A stretch of 64,000 nucleotides of DNA from Rhododendron vialii. Taxonomy: Eukaryota > Streptophyta > Magnoliopsida > Ericales > Ericaceae. This document shows, piece after piece, positions 15,430-28,838 of the stretch. Below the pieces are notes generated by a model. That model made no database searches, was not told where the DNA came from, and was given only the letters and a program-made list of their open reading frames with translations. Positions within the stretch are counted from its first letter, which is position 1, and each line of letters opens with the position of its first letter. Where the stretch lies: assembly GCF_030253575.1 (NCBI RefSeq), contig NC_080568.1, forward strand, positions 32,453,001 to 32,517,000, in the 5' to 3' direction. Both the position numbers and the translations under genes were made by a program.

Positions 15430-16399
15430 TTATCGTCCTGATTGGTAGCAGGTATATATATACAAATTGCAACCCTACATTATTTACAAAAATTAAATTA
15501 TGCAAAGTAAAATATCTAGTTAATGGCTATCATGTAACAATCGATGACTCATTGTCTGATTGGTACCACGTGTAGAAACTAGTACCAACTCTACTAAAAA
15601 ATTTATAAATAGGGAGTATTATGCAAGTTGTCAACTGATTGGAGGGAAAGCATCAACACAAATGTGTTGAATTGTTTTTCCACATCTGGGCGATCATGCT
15701 AGTGGAATTTCTCTTGACTATATATAAAAATTGTTCAATTGCAATTTGTGAAATCATCCTGTGATTTGGTGATGAGGTCGATAACGAAGTTGAGCGATCA
15801 GAAAAATTTGGAAGAAAATTCGAGGTTTGACATAGTTTTGTAGTATAACAACAAATCCGTTCTCCAACCCCAAATAGGATGTTGCTTTCTGTGGTCAACT
15901 CTTGTGAAGTACTCGCCTATACCTGCATTCCTCATAAAAATGCGAATAAAAATAAAAATAACTCAAAACTCATCTATTAAATGCCAGGACAACTAAATTG
16001 ATATTCAAACTTGCAGAGAAAACATACTTTAATTTATATGTTTCGAAGAAACTCCAATAAGCCAGAGTATGTCCTGATTTAACCGTGTTGTAAGCTACTA
16101 TACAGAAAGTCCACAAAATTCACATGATTTGGGAATAGAAGATGATAAAAGGCATAGAAGATGATGCAGGCAAGGGAAAATTGGAGCAAACATTTTTTGA
16201 GAGGACACAGTGATACATGTTTCATAGAACAATTGAAGGTGCTAGAGAAAAAGTCTCCAGACTATGAAGATAAAACCACCAAAGAAATCATCACCAATTA
16301 TTTGAAATAACCCTACTCCAACAATTTTGTCAACTACAAACTGGACTGGCTCAACAATAAAAGCTTCAACCAAACACACAGTATATAACGGATACAAAT
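15430..16399. other. Spacer, no gene seen
   Basis: The first 100 bp match 4244-4340. After that there is AT-rich sequence with short open frames of no recognised product. The frame that continues from the adjacent coiled-coil remnant (up to 16242) diverges from the NLR family after the residues GF and is not supported as coding. Confidence 0.4.
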
Positions 16400-16565
16400 G
16401 CATATTTATAATGGTTGGTTTCTGTGTTGTTGAGAAGCCTGTCAGGTACTTTATTTCCTTCTCAAGATATTGAAGTTGATCTTTCTTGTCTATAATAAAA
16501 TCAGAGTTGAAGCTCGTTATAAGCTGCTTCAAGGTCTCTAAGAAAAAATCAATAGCAATGTTACC
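16400..16565 (-). pseudogene. NLR fragment E: decayed coiled-coil exon
   Basis: The minus strand reads FFLETLKQLITSFNSDFII, then DKKDQLQYLEKEIKYLTGF, matching the first 45 codons of copies B and C. The ATG is lost (GGGTAAC instead of GGGGACA in context) and similarity stops abruptly after GF. No NB-ARC or LRR follows. The DNA upstream (16.57-17.16 kb) is paralogous to the DNA upstream of copy B, so this is the 5' end of a further NLR unit that has been lost. Confidence 0.85.
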
Positions 16566-16700
16566 CCTCTCTCTCTCTCTTCCCGCAGATTGATCAGGTA
16601 AAAGGGAGTTAGAAATAGATGATGAGCAAAATGGGATGAATGGGGATCGAGTTAGAAATAGAAGACTAGCAGAATGGAATGGAAATGCAACTTAAAGATG

Positions 16701-16785
16701 AACCGTTGGTATAGCCTTTAGCGACGCTTTTTGTGTTCCTTAGTGACGCTTTTGACCGTTGCTAGATCCCGATTTTCTTGTAGTG
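16701..16785. mobile_element. CACTA (En/Spm) terminal fragment
   Basis: The segment ends ...GATTTTCTTGTAGTG at 16785, the inverse of the conserved CACTACAAGAAAA terminus of plant CACTA elements, preceded by the subterminal motif GCGACGCTTTTTG/TAGTGACGCTTTTGACC. Only this end is seen. Confidence 0.6.
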
Positions 16786-17463
16786 AAGTACTTTTAGCCT
16801 TATTAATATATTGAGTGGGATTAATTGCAACTTGCGCAGGCAACCAATCCAGTGATGATAAATTATTCCAGGGAAGCCTTTGACTAATATGAAGCTAGTC
16901 ATTCATATATACTGGAGTATCAAAGTTCTGGCCATGCATGTGTAAGTTTTTTTTTTTATCCGTGCATGTGCAAGTTCGTATCCCGAAACTATATATATCA
17001 CATCTACTTCTCTCCAATGATTTTAATATTTTTAGAGTGAAATTTGGTTTACCATCATTCACTTAAGAGGGTAAATATTACTTTCCTTTTTATTGGTTGA
17101 AATGGTGTGAATCTCATCACAAAGTTATATCATGCTTACGAAGTAATATATTTTTTGATAAATATGATATCACTTTATGATGAGACCCATTCTATTTCAA
17201 CCAATAGAAATGATAATCCTTCACATTTTTCTGCGATTTGCTCTCAGTAGAGCAGCTGCATCCTAACGTTGGTGGTTGAACCTATACCATCAGATTTTCT
17301 GCCACATGAAATAGTTCCATCGTTTCATATGTTGTGAATGGTTGGGGGGCAGGCCGCCTGCATTTATCCAACCATTCGATTAAAATGGGATTACTGGAGA
17401 TGTTGCTGCAGTAGAGGATGTATTAGACCTAATTAAATTCTTGAAATATCAATGGCCTTTCCA

Positions 17464-17617
17464 TGGATTTAGATTCCCCCTAACAGCTAGCTATAACATG
17501 GGCTCGCCACACAGAAAGCCGCAAGACCCGCGGGAGACACTGGATTTAGATTCCCCCTAACAGCTAGCTATAACATGGGCTCGCCACAAAGAAAGCCACA
17601 AGACCCGTGGGAGACAC
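17464..17617. repeat. 77-bp tandem duplication
   Basis: Two units of 77 bp start TGGATTTAGATTCCCCCTAA at 17464 and 17541 and differ at a few bases. The same pair is in unit 2 at 39177-39330, so it predates the block duplication. Confidence 0.9.
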
Positions 17618-18345
17618 TGGTAGCCCAAAATTAACCTTTCCGTCCTAGTTGGATGTGCAGATCATCTAGGAAAGTCTTTCCTTAAATGGAAAAACAACTC
17701 AAAAAGTTAGTTTGAGAGCCATCGTGAGCGCTCAGAGGCTAGGGGCCTGCCTTGAACTAGTATTATTAATTGGTACTGCAACTCTTTGTTTATCCCTAAG
17801 CCATCGTTTACTATAGGAATTAATATGTAAAATTATGCAGAGTGTACTCAAACTATACCATCCTGTGTAAAGCTCTACCTAGCTATAACCTTCGATCAAC
17901 AACTCATTTGTCTTCTTGCAACCCAACTTTATTCAGAAATATTAGGGAGACAGAGTTATGCAAGTAGCTAAACTCAATAACTCATTGGATGATTGGTACC
18001 ACACAAAAAAAACACCCACTTTATTACAAATGTGATGTTGCTTTCTGGGGTCGTGCGCTATTTACTACAAGTGTCGGCACAAACTATTAGTGGCGTTTAT
18101 GGCGGTAAAAATATTGACAGTAATTAAACTACCTATAGCCATGTTTAGATGACATTTCTGTAAAACACCGATAAAAAGTGCGCTATGGTGGCGTTTTGGA
18201 AAAGTTGCCAACGCTAGTGTTAGTAAAATTATATTTTGTTTGTAGCAACGAAAAAGTCCTGTTAGTAAAATTTTATTTGTTTTTAATCGATAAGATTCTC
18301 AAACGTTAGAATCAGGTTGAGCAAAAAGTGCAAAAAGTGAGTTCT

Positions 18346-18638
18346 GTCCTTATTAGAAAAATTCACATTTGTTAGTTTTGCGCCAAATTTTTGTGGATTA
18401 TTAATTCGTTTGGACGAGATGAATCAGAAAACCCCAAAAAATTTAACTTTTTCCCAAATATTTTGTAAAATATCCACTTTTTTTAGCTTAAAAAGGGATG
18501 TTTGCCAAAAAAAAAAAAAAATGGATGCAAACAAAAAATATTTACTTTTGCATTTTCTCTCATCGAGACGAAATCAATAATTCATAAAAGTTTGGCGCAA
18601 AACTAACGAACGCAAAACTTTTTTTTTGAATAAAGACA
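18346..18638. mobile_element. Foldback element with GTC(C/T)TTATT ends
   Basis: GTCCTTATTAGAAAA at the left is the inverse of the right end TTGAATAAAGAC, and a 60-bp inner part (GTTAGTTTTGCGCCAAA) is inverted at about 18585-18600. A sister copy lies at 39996-40289. The nested segments in the hAT copies at 2876, 14071 and 45024 belong to the same foldback family. Confidence 0.6.
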
Positions 18639-19765
18639 ACTTTCAAAAAGTTATGTGGAACTCAACCTAAGTGTATAAAAGAATTTGGACATCTGAATTT
18701 TTGTAGAAACCTTGGGGATCGAGGCGAATCCTTACCTCGATCCGGTTCTATGTTTTAGTGTTGAACTTATGAATAAAGATTGAGCTTCACTTCACGAGTT
18801 AGTAATGACATCATTATATTGTAAGTTGCTAGCTAGCGTTGACAAGAGATGAGCTAAAGAGGTGGCCGAGCAGTTGATTAGGCTTCTACCATATGCAAAT
18901 AAAAAGCAAGAGCTACGTTGACTCTTTCGGAAAATCTCATTGCTGCCACCCTAGATGCTACTACCCTAGCTCTTTGCTAAGCCCAGGAATGCTTGATCGA
19001 GAAAAGCAAGCAGCCAAGTATAGAAGTAGGAGGATGTGGAATATGATCAAGGGGCTGGAGATGGAACCAATGACCAATTGAACAGTTATAGACAACAATT
19101 TAAGACTTTCTTCGGCTTGAATTTTTATGGAAGTTTTTTGAGTAATGAGTGAAGAGAGATAGAGAATTTATTAGGGACCGTGCGCACAGAGAGAGGTTGG
19201 TTTTGAGACCCAAATCACCCCAAGGTTCTAGGTTCGAAATCTCTTGGGCGCTATCAATTCTTTTGGAGCCGTCCGTATGAAGCTTTGTTCCGACTTTAAT
19301 TGGGCTCCCAAGATTAGTTGAGGTGTGCGTAAGCTGGTCTGGTAAGCTGGTCTGGTACACTTGAGTTATATGAAAGAAAAAAAAATAGAGAATGCATGAT
19401 TGTTCGATTTATGTATTGGGTAGATGAAGAAGGTGTTGTGTATGAGCATATCCTTTGCTTATCTATTGAACGGAAGCATGGAATCGAATGACAAATCAGC
19501 TATCGCAGTAAAAAAACTAAACGGAGGTCAAAATAGACAAGGCAAAATTTTGGTCCTTTGACGAACATTAAAACCCGACTCATGCTTTATAACATATACT
19601 CCGTAGAATAGAATAGATAAATGGAAACAGAGATACTTGCGTTCTTGCCCTGCAAACCTCCATTAATAGTAACTGGAAAACCATTTCTCCACTGGAGTAG
19701 TATTATACACACGGTGGTTCCATTTGCACAACCCCCACTGAAAATCACCTCCACGTCCCAACGCC

Positions 19766-22700
19766 TCACTTTCTGACCCGACTCATCAGCTCTTGCAGAT
19801 CGACCAAATCATCATCTGATATTGCATAATTTTTGTGGAAGATAGTATTTACGCAATCATCATCACCTTTTGTATTTCTTTGCCTTTCCTGAATCTCCCT
19901 GGCCGATTCCTCTAGAGTGGAATTGGAACACCGTATCTTAATTTCGCGAAGTTCGTTTAGATTACCAAAATCAATTGGGATCTGCTTCAATTTTGCGCAC
20001 CAATCGATTTGTAAGACCTCAAGTCTCGGAAATTGATCTTCGGAAGCATTCCACTCCTCGACGTTCATACATCTAAACTTCAAGTACTTGAGTTGAGAGA
20101 ACCCCTCCTCCAGTTCACTTGTGTTCCAAACTAGTCCCACACAGGCTTTGTTTAATAATTTGAGAACCTCAAGGCTCGGTAGGGTTTGGAGGATTATTGA
20201 CAGCTCCTCCCACTTCAATCTCGTCTGTATCAAAGTTAGCCGCGTAAGAGTCGAAGGAAGCTTCAGGCGGCCAATACTTGCTTCGTCGACATAGAGTATC
20301 TCAAGGCATTTTAAGAATTCTAGGTCGGCGAGAATATGAAGACGTCGATCTCCATGAAGTCCTAGCTTCCTTAGATTGGGAGTCCTTTCCAGCAAACGCA
20401 GGCAATGCTCACAAGCACACATTCGGTGCAAGGTCTGTAAGCTATCCAACATATTCCCCTCCTCTTCATCATAATTACAAACATTATGATATTGGAATGT
20501 CCCAATTTTAGTATATAGATGCCTCAACTTAACCATCTTAACTATATGGCGAGGCAAAGAAATCATGCCCCTGAATGTAACTTGGACGTTAAAGGTTTCT
20601 AGGTTCGAGAGGTAGTGAAAACAATTTGGTCCTCGCTCAAAGAGGTCATCAAAACAATGCAGATCGATTGGTAATGTGAGTGCTAAGTATCTCAAATGAA
20701 CTAGATCTCCTATTCCTATTTCTCCTACACTTGTAGCGGACATAAAATGCAACACCCTGAGAAGTTTGAAGTTTTCAACAAAGAATGACAGATTCTGTAT
20801 AAGCGATGAATCTAAGGAGTTCGGCAAGGAGAGGTACAGAAAAGATCGAATGTTTCGAGCACAAGGCCTTGGGGGAAAGTTTTGTAAGAACTTACTGCCA
20901 ATGAAGAGGCGACGATGCTTGTTTGTAGCCGATGGTGAAAAAGAATCATCACCGTAATTTTCCACAAGAAAATTATCTTCCTCTGCTTTTTTCAAGCATA
21001 ATTCACGCAGAAGATCATGGATACGGCATGCTTTAATTCCTCCATGGGTTTTACTTGTCCTACCTACCATTATGAGACTTCTATTAATAAGATCGATTAA
21101 GTAATCTTCTGCTATGGCTTCCAAGTTTTTTCCCCCATCACTTTGCTGAATAAATCCCTCTGCAATCCATAACCATATCAACTCACGTATGGGGATTTCA
21201 GAATCTTCGGGGTGTCCTCCAATGTAAAGAAAACACGCTTTTAAATGAAGAGGCAGGTGATTGTAACTAAGTTCTAGTATCTCCATGCAACCCTCCGAAC
21301 TTTTCGCAATGATTGAATTTAAATGTTTGGCAACTTTCTCCCATACTTCGAGTGTCTTGTCTTCCGTTGCTAGAATGCCAGCTATTGCGATAACCGCGAG
21401 CGGTAGTCCTTTACATTTTTCTGCCATTTGCTTACCGATGTCCACCAACTCCGGTGGGCATTGTTTCTTCCCGAATACCTGTTGGATATATATGGACGAT
21501 ATTAGATGTCTAGAATTGTAATTACATACAACTTGATCCAAGCAATAGAAGTTTAAGAATTTATATGACAAGAATAAAAAATGTTTCAAAATAGAAATAC
21601 TTGAAAAGAAATTATAAATTGGAAACATATGAGAACAACATAATGATGCACTTGTTTCACTATTCTAGTTATATTACGTACAACATTTTATTTTTAAAAC
21701 AAATACCTTCTTTTGTAATAACTCCCAACTGCAACTTTTTGGTAAAGGATCCAAACAATGAGGGACGTAGGGGACGCCATCTGGTTGAAGACGTAATCGA
21801 CTAACTAACAACACTTTACTCCCCTTGCATTCCCTAGGGAATGATCTTTGGATATCATTCCAAGCCTCAATGTCCCAGATGTCATCCATGACAATGAGAT
21901 ATTGTCTACCCTGTAAGCATTTATATACCTTTTCTCCCAACTTATCCTCACTACTCTCCCCATAATCTTTATATTTTCCTGGGGAAGCTGATTCCAGAAT
22001 AATAATTAACAAATCCCTCTTCATGGTCTTGCTATAGTTTTGAGAAATATTGATCCATGTACGAATTTCGAACTTATGCAACGTCAAAGGATGATCATAC
22101 ACTTCTCCAGCCAATGTGGTTTTGCCGCCACCACCGGCACCGATGATTGATACAATCTCCAACCGTCCACCTTCTCCACTATCATGAAGCTTTCCCATTA
22201 ACGTCTCTACCTCATCCTCGAAACCAACCAGCGTCTTCTCTTCTACTACTTTGGATGTGCTTTTCCCTCTTGATGAACTTGATCCTCCTAATGGAAATAA
22301 AAGGAAGGGTAACGATCAAGGGAGAAGCCAAAAGTTATGGGGTAGTAAATGTAATAAAAAATAAATTATCTGCGTTTTGGAATTCAACAATTTCTCATAT
22401 CCCATGATTCCCATTATGAATGAATTATTTGACAAGACTCTCATTTAAGTAGTTGTACGTCTGATTGATATAATATTGACGAGCCAAAAGGAAACAATTG
22501 TGGTTGTATCAAATCAATTGAACTAACGCTAAATTGAGGGTTTGTTGTAGCATTAGCCTGCCTATAATACTCATTATTATGGCCCATGTTTTGTATTGTT
22601 ATGGTTGATGATATGAATGATAAGTTTTTTTTGTTTATCGACAAAATTTTTTTATTAAGAAAACTCGATAAGGGTACATGGAGCAGTGAACAACACAAAA

Positions 22701-22802
22701 CTTTGATTCTTAACCAAGCCAATATTTGTCCCTAAAGTCTTGAAACACATCTTTTAAACACAAATCCAGACACAACGGTGTCCAAAACAGTCTATACATA
22801 TA

Positions 22803-22860
<58 letters not shown>

Positions 22861-23935
22861 TGAATGTGTGCATAGGTGAGTTTTTTTAAAAATGTTCACA
22901 AAAGCGCCTTCTAACTTATCCTCGCTAAGTCTATTTGTATTGTTACTTGAAGTATTATGCTTGATTTTGTGCCGTAGGTATTTGGAGGCTTAAACCTCCA
23001 ATATCATATGCATGCTGAGGAGGAGATGACAAGAAATTACGGAGAACTAAAGCCAAAAATCAGAAAAGAGGAAAAGCATTAGATCGATCATTGATCCCCA
23101 TGGTGGACTGACCCAGAAAGTATCAAGTTATAAATTCCCTTGGAGAAGAGAATTTAGTCATGCAGTATATACTTGACTTGATCGTGTAGTTACTACTGTA
23201 AATTGGTGGATTGGGTCTAATTAAAGTTAATTTGGTCTTATTAGGGCTTCCAGCTTTAGCAAGGGATGGAATCAATTAAAGGGGCTGCTCTGCAAAATTT
23301 GTTCTCTGTTAAAGATGTGATATTATTCTCATGCCCGACTTAGTTGAAACTGAAAGCATAGAACACCTCATGAGTTTTATAGAAACTAAACTATTTTGAA
23401 TCTTAAAATACTGAAAAATATTTACCAATATACCTTCACTTTTTGTAGAAGAGTGCTTGGGTTTTTTGACTGCTACTCCGTTAATGTCATACATATTCTC
23501 ATCGTAAATCTCCTTCAAGTTAGCCATAAGACTCTTGATCTTCTTTTTGACACTTTCTAGGACCCAAGAAAGATGATCCTGATGTTCACGAATAGCCTTC
23601 TTCTTTTTCTTCTTTTCTTTCTTTTTCTGCTTCTTTTTCTTCTTTTTATTGTTGTTTTGAAATGGAGAGGCATCAGTCTTGAAAGCATGACTTACAAATA
23701 GTTCTACGATGTTCTCTGCTTTGGATACCACGTCTCTGATATGCATAACAAGTTTCATCACTTCTAAATATTCGTTGCGTTTCTTCTTTGTAATCTTGAG
23801 AAACCCTCTAAGGTACTTTATCTCGTTCTCAAGAGATTGAAGTTTATCTTTCTTGGCTATGATCAAATCAGAGTTGGAGCTCGTTATAAGCTGCTTCAAG
23901 GTCTCTAGAAAAATATCAACATCAATGTCCCCCAT
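19766..23935 (-). CDS. CC-NLR immune receptor, R1A-like, intact (copy C)
   Basis: Exons 23935-23434, 22284-21707 and 21478-19766 give 930 aa with intact splice sites and phases. Domain order is as in copy B: coiled coil, P-loop GAGGGGKTT (about 216-224), kinase 2 LIVMDD, RNBS-B, GLPLA, CFLY, IHD, then LRR to MSRVRK. Two oddities: the coiled-coil domain holds a 13-codon lysine-rich insertion (KKKKKKQKKKEKKKKKK) absent from B, and the ARC2/MHD region (INRSLIMVGRTSKTHGGIKA) resembles fragment A more than copies B and D. A longer in-frame start at 23962 would add MREREREREM from the CT run; I chose MGDIDVD because it matches copy B. The predicted role is an intracellular immune sensor; the ligand is unknown. 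Confidence 0.9.
22806..22857. repeat. (AT)n microsatellite in NLR-C intron 1
   Basis: About 50 bp of pure AT units at the position equivalent to the longer run in copy B. Confidence 0.95.
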
Positions 23936-24026
23936 CTCTCTCTCTCTCTCTCTCTCTCTCAACAGAATGATAAGGTAAAAGGGAGTTAGAAATAGAAATA
24001 GAGGAGGAGCAGAATGGATCGAGATG

Positions 24027-24278
24027 TGTTAAGGAAGCTCATTAAGGGCTGTTAGAAAGGGCAGTTAGAAGTCATTTAGTGCAGTTGGTTATTCTGTTCA
24101 TCTCCAGCTCAGCTTGCTTCCAGCTCAGCAATCCGTGTGCTCTTCTTTCATCCAATCACAAGGCTAAGACTGATGTGTGTTTCTTTTGTATCTCTCTTGT
24201 ATAAATAGCTTAGAACTCAGTGCTTTGTCATCAGAAAAACAGTTCCAGCAGAAATAAAATTACGTTTTGTTTGTTATG
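24027..24278. mobile_element. Unit-2-specific 252-bp insertion, candidate solo LTR
   Basis: The sequence is absent from unit 1, where GAGATG is followed directly by AATGGGC. It begins TGTTAAGG, has a TATA box (TGTATAAATAG near 24208) and a poly(A)-like AATAAA (near 24252). ATG is repeated at both edges. No clear CA terminus is seen, so the LTR reading is tentative. Confidence 0.4.
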
Positions 24279-25414
24279 AATGGGTAAATGAACGACTTAA
24301 AGATGATCGACAAACCCTTATTAATATATTTTAAGGCAAGCCTTTGTCCAAAATTACAGGCATACAGTGGTGAATTAAGCTAGTCATTCATATATATCAA
24401 GTTCTCAAGTTCGATCTTGAAACTATATCACAACTATCTCTACGTATCCATCCATTTTAATAGAACGGTTGGAATACCAATGGCTATTGTTTTATACTCC
24501 ATATGTATAAATCCAGGGGCAAGTTCTATCCAGAGTGGGTTCTAACCAGTCCGGTCCGGTTTTGGACTATTGTTTTATACTCCATATAAATCCAGGGGCA
24601 GGTCCTATTCAGTGTGGGGTCTAAACTGTTAATGAACCTTGTTTCTTTTTCTTTTCATTTTCAACAACGGTTGAGAAATTCTAAATCCTTATCCCGATAA
24701 GGCAAATCACGAACCACATACGGCCTCACCCCTAAGGTTGTACACAATCCGCTCAATACAAATTCAGATTTGAGGCATTCAGGCCTTGATACGAATTTGA
24801 ACGACAATTCAGTCCTGGCACGCCCGCATCAGGCCTAAAATTGCACTACTCGCTGTTCCTAGGCCAATTTTTACATTTGGGAACAAACAGGATGTATATG
24901 AAACTTAAAGATGAGAACAAGTACTTGTAGCCTTATTAATATATTGAGTGGGATTGCAACTTGCGCAGGCAACCAACCCAGTAATGATAAATTATTCAAG
25001 GCAAGCTTTTGACTAATATGAAGCAAGTCATTCATATATATAGGAGTATCAAAGTTCTGGCCATGCTTGTGCAAGTTTTTTTTTGATCCGTGCATGTGCA
25101 AATTCGTATCCCGAAACTACATATATCACAACTATCTACTTCTCTCCATTGATTTTAATATTTTTAGAGTGAAATTTTGTTCACCATCTACTTAAGAGGA
25201 TAAAAATTACTCTCCTTCTTATTAATTGAAATGGTGTGAATCTCATCACAAAGTTATGTCATGCTTACCAAGCAATATATTTTTTGATAAATATGATATC
25301 ACTTTATGATGGGACCCATACCGTTTCAACCAATAGAAATGATAATCCTTCACATTTTTCTGCGATTTGCTCTCAGTAGAGCAGCTGCATCCTAACGTTG
25401 GTGGTTGAACCTAT

Positions 25415-26113
25415 TGTTTACACCATATTTTAGTATTTAGTCTCATATGATCGATTGGGTCAAAATGTTACACGTGTCAACACGTTTTAGGCTAATTAAT
25501 AAAATGTAGTATGAAGCCTGTTAAGGCAAAATCAAGTGGACTGATCGACGGTTGATATTCAACTGAACACGTTTCAGAATATGCATCACATACAGATCGT
25601 GGGCATGACAGTTAATGCAAGGAGGCAGTTGAAGTAATTACAACGTTGGGAACATGTGAGATCATGGAGAAGTAACCGCCTCGTGCAGATAGTGGAGCAA
25701 GAATAGGGAGCATGGAGCCACTTAATTCAAATCGAAGGAGGAAATTCCATATGATTTGAATTTCAAGTCGATGACAGCCTATAAATACAAGAATAGAAGA
25801 TATTTAGAATCCCCCAATCAATCGCCCAAAGGCTTCTACTTTTATCTGTACTTTACATTTTTTGCTCTAGGAGTAGCTTGTAACGTAACTGTCTGTTCGA
25901 TTGTGTTCTCATAGTCGATTGACTTCTACCTCGAGGAATAATAAAGTCCATTTTGTTGTTCTTCTTCCACTTCCATTCACTTCATTAAGTTTGCTTCCAA
26001 AGAAGTCCTGAAATACGGCAAGGAACAAACTCCACCATCACAAACACCCACATTTCCAGCACGCTTAACAACTCTTAGTCGATTTGTCGACTGCAAGTAA
26101 AAATAGACAAACA
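25415..26113 (+). repeat. 5' LTR
   Basis: It starts TGTTTACACC and ends AGACAAACA. A TATA box CTATAAATA is at 25780-25788 and an AATAAA at 25940-25945, so the U3, R and U5 layout is readable. It is the same length as the 3' LTR. Confidence 0.95.
25780..25788 (+). promoter_or_regulatory. TATA box of the 5' LTR
   Basis: CTATAAATA lies about 330 bp before the end of the LTR, with a poly(A) signal 150 bp downstream. The same motif is at 38660-38668 in the 3' LTR. Confidence 0.7.
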
Positions 26114-26117
26114 ATTT

Positions 26118-26135
26118 TGGCGCTAAAAGGAGGGC
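26118..26135 (+). other. Primer-binding-site-like sequence
   Basis: TGGCGCTAAAAGGAGGG starts four bases after the LTR and begins with TGG, as needed to pair with a tRNA CCA end. I did not assign the primer tRNA. Confidence 0.55.
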
Positions 26136-26154
26136 TCTTACTAATTTGGAAGTA

Positions 26155-28838
26155 ATGGCACCGGCAACAAGAAAGCAAGGCGACTGACCAACAGAGCCTC
26201 AGAATGAAAGCTTGGAAACCCAAAACGATGTGATGCATCCTGAACAAAGGATGCCAGAGAATAGCCAAGGAAATGGCTTGAGTGCGCCAACGGATATACA
26301 GAGCCTTTCCAGGCAGTTGGCACAGGTTTTGTCTAACCCAGAAGGCGAAGCGGCACAGAAATTGATTACCCTAATGAGAAGGGTGGTTACACCTCCATCT
26401 ATCATAGATGTTGATGCAAATGGTGTAGTTCATGAACAGTTGCAATCCGGTGATTTGCCTAGACAGGCCCCTCAACAGGTATATTCAAATCCAGTATTTG
26501 ACTCAAATATGAATATGCATAGTCGACCATTTGTAGCTCCAACTGCTTTACGGTTCGCAAGGCCAACCAGTTTTTATTAGAATGTTCCATCTATATATGA
26601 AGCTGGAAATAGTAGTGGGAATGGTCAAACTAATGGTATCAATCCTAGTCAGAATCCTCAAAATGGTTTCAAAGGGGTCCATGTTATGAACAATGGTCAA
26701 CACATATACAGTTCTGCACAAACTGTGCCAAATCATGGCAATCACACGTACCATACTATGCCAGCTGTGTCAAATAATGGAACTAATGGTCAGTACGTTC
26801 ACAATTTGCCAAATAATGGCAATGGAAACGGTCAGAACGTCCCTTTCGTACAACCTCACGTACCAAATGTTCTTAGAGCCCCAGATCCCATGAATATTAA
26901 CAGGGCACAAATATTAAAAGTCATTCAAGATGTATACGGACCAGGGCTGCGCAGGGTAGAGAAACCTATGTTTAGGAAGCCTTACCCACATTGGGTTGAC
27001 AATGTGCCTTTACCAATGGGATATAAAATACCTGAGTTATCACTCTTTAGTGGTATGGAAAACCAATCAACAATCGAACATGTGGGCCGGTTCTGCCTGC
27101 AGTTAGGCGAACTAGGCTTGGATGATATTTTTAAATTGAAATTGTTCCCGCATTCATTAACTAAAATAGCATTCACGTGGTTCATAAGTTTACCTGCAAA
27201 TTCCATTCATACGTGGCAAGATATGGAAGAACAATTTCATGCTCAATACTTTAGGCACGAACCAGAGGCTTCGATTGCTGATTTGGCTAAGTTAAAACAA
27301 AGGCCAAATGAAACGGCAGAACAGTTCTTAACTAGGTTTAAGAGATTAAGAAACCAGTGCCATTGTAATGTGCCAGAGACTGAGATAGTTCGAATAGCTC
27401 AAGATGGTCTCGAGTTTAACTTTAAAAAGCAGTTTAATGGATCTAATTTCAAAGATCTATTTGAGCTTTCTATGAGAGCATCCCAATTTGAAGCTATTCT
27501 ACAGGAAGAAGAGCAATTAAAGAATACATCTCTAGGAACGTATTACCAAGATGCAGAAGGAGATATTGAAATCGATGTAGCACAAGTTGTGAGAAAGACC
27601 CCCATAATTTGTGACACTCTGGTTAAAGCAGAAAAACCAATGAATATGCCTTCATCCCAACCCAATAGGCATGGGGGGCAAGCAAATTATAGACAGTATT
27701 CGTTTGACTTAGCACAAGCTGACCAAATATTTGATGAACTGTTAAAATAAAAGTTTATCACCCTCAGTCCTGGGCATATTATTCCTTCTGATAAAGATAG
27801 AAAAGGAAAAGAATACTGCAAATGGCACAATCATTTAGGCATAACACTAACAATTGTGTTACATTTCGGAATTGTATACAGGATTTGATCCAGAAGGGGT
27901 TGCTGCAATATGCTAAAGGTGACAAGGACCCGATGGCTATTGAATCCAATCCGTTTCCAAAGATTGAAGTGAACATGGTGACGGCCGGCCTAGCTAAAAG
28001 GCTGGGTTCTAATATTGAGAAACAAAAGCAGAGGGATGAAGATCAAATGCAGACTGAAGAAGAGTCAGCAAAGTTTCATACTTCCAGGTTCCCAAACGAT
28101 TACCTCTATATCAGGTGTGGACATGAGGTCCAGTATGGAGAAGCAATCATAGCAGAAAAGGAGCAAAAAAGTGCATTCTCCAAGTCCGAACTAAGGTTCA
28201 ACACAATGGGGGGAAACGATCTTCAAATATATGTTGGAGCCAAACTGATTTATGAAGGCATAGATCCAGGGCTTTTTAACAGAATAGAGTCAGAGCATTG
28301 CTATGGGCCAGATGATGGACCATTCTTATTCAGAGGACACCCAGTGGTGCCTGCAAGGCCCGGGGTACCTTCTTGCCAAGACCTTGAAGCAGTAGGGTAC
28401 CAATTTCCCAATCGAGGGAGACACCTTAATCAAAGGGGTGTTGGTTCCAGAAGAGGTTTTGGACCACGAGGAAGAGGACTTTATGGACGTGGGTTGCACC
28501 AACCCAGGATGATAATGCCGCCTAATCATGATCATGAGGATTGGAGCACGCTTAACCACCCAAAATTCCCAGCAGAGGGTTGGTATACCAAAGTATCCAG
28601 TTCACAGAAGAGGAGGCTTCAAAGGAAATTTGCAGCCAGGGCTTATGGTGATCCATGGGACCATGTTTTCGAACCACGAGAAAGAGTGGAACCATCAAAG
28701 GTTTCAAACATGGTGTGGACCCGAGAGCAAGGAGAAGCCAGTGTGCAGAGAAAACCAGCTCTCAAGCATGGGGGCAAGAAAGTGATGCTGCAATTTCTCC
28801 CCAGTCGACTGCCCAACCAAAGGGTAGGAAAGAGTTGA
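26155..28838 (+). pseudogene. gag of the Tat-like element, interrupted
   Basis: The frame opens MAPATRKQGD at 26155 and reads a retrotransposon capsid region, FKLKLFPHSLTKIAFTWF and then TWQDMEEQFHAQYF, followed by KQRPNETAEQFLTRFKRLRN. Stops interrupt it at 26185-26187, 26578-26580 and 27748-27750. A CCHC-like zinc-binding segment (CKWHNHLG... TNNC) is split by a one-base frameshift near 27838, after which the other frame runs to 28838 with an RG-rich tract (RGVGSRRGFGPRGRG). Gag would form the virus-like particle that packages element RNA. Only broken gag is present in this copy. Confidence 0.85.

Noticed and set aside
15653..15898. 81-codon minus-strand frame
   Set aside because: No recognisable family and no match in other units.
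16242..16399. Extension of the coiled-coil frame beyond fragment E (AFIVEPVQFVVDKIVGVG)
   Set aside because: No similarity to NLR domains and it begins right at the end of homology; probably chance reading into unrelated DNA.
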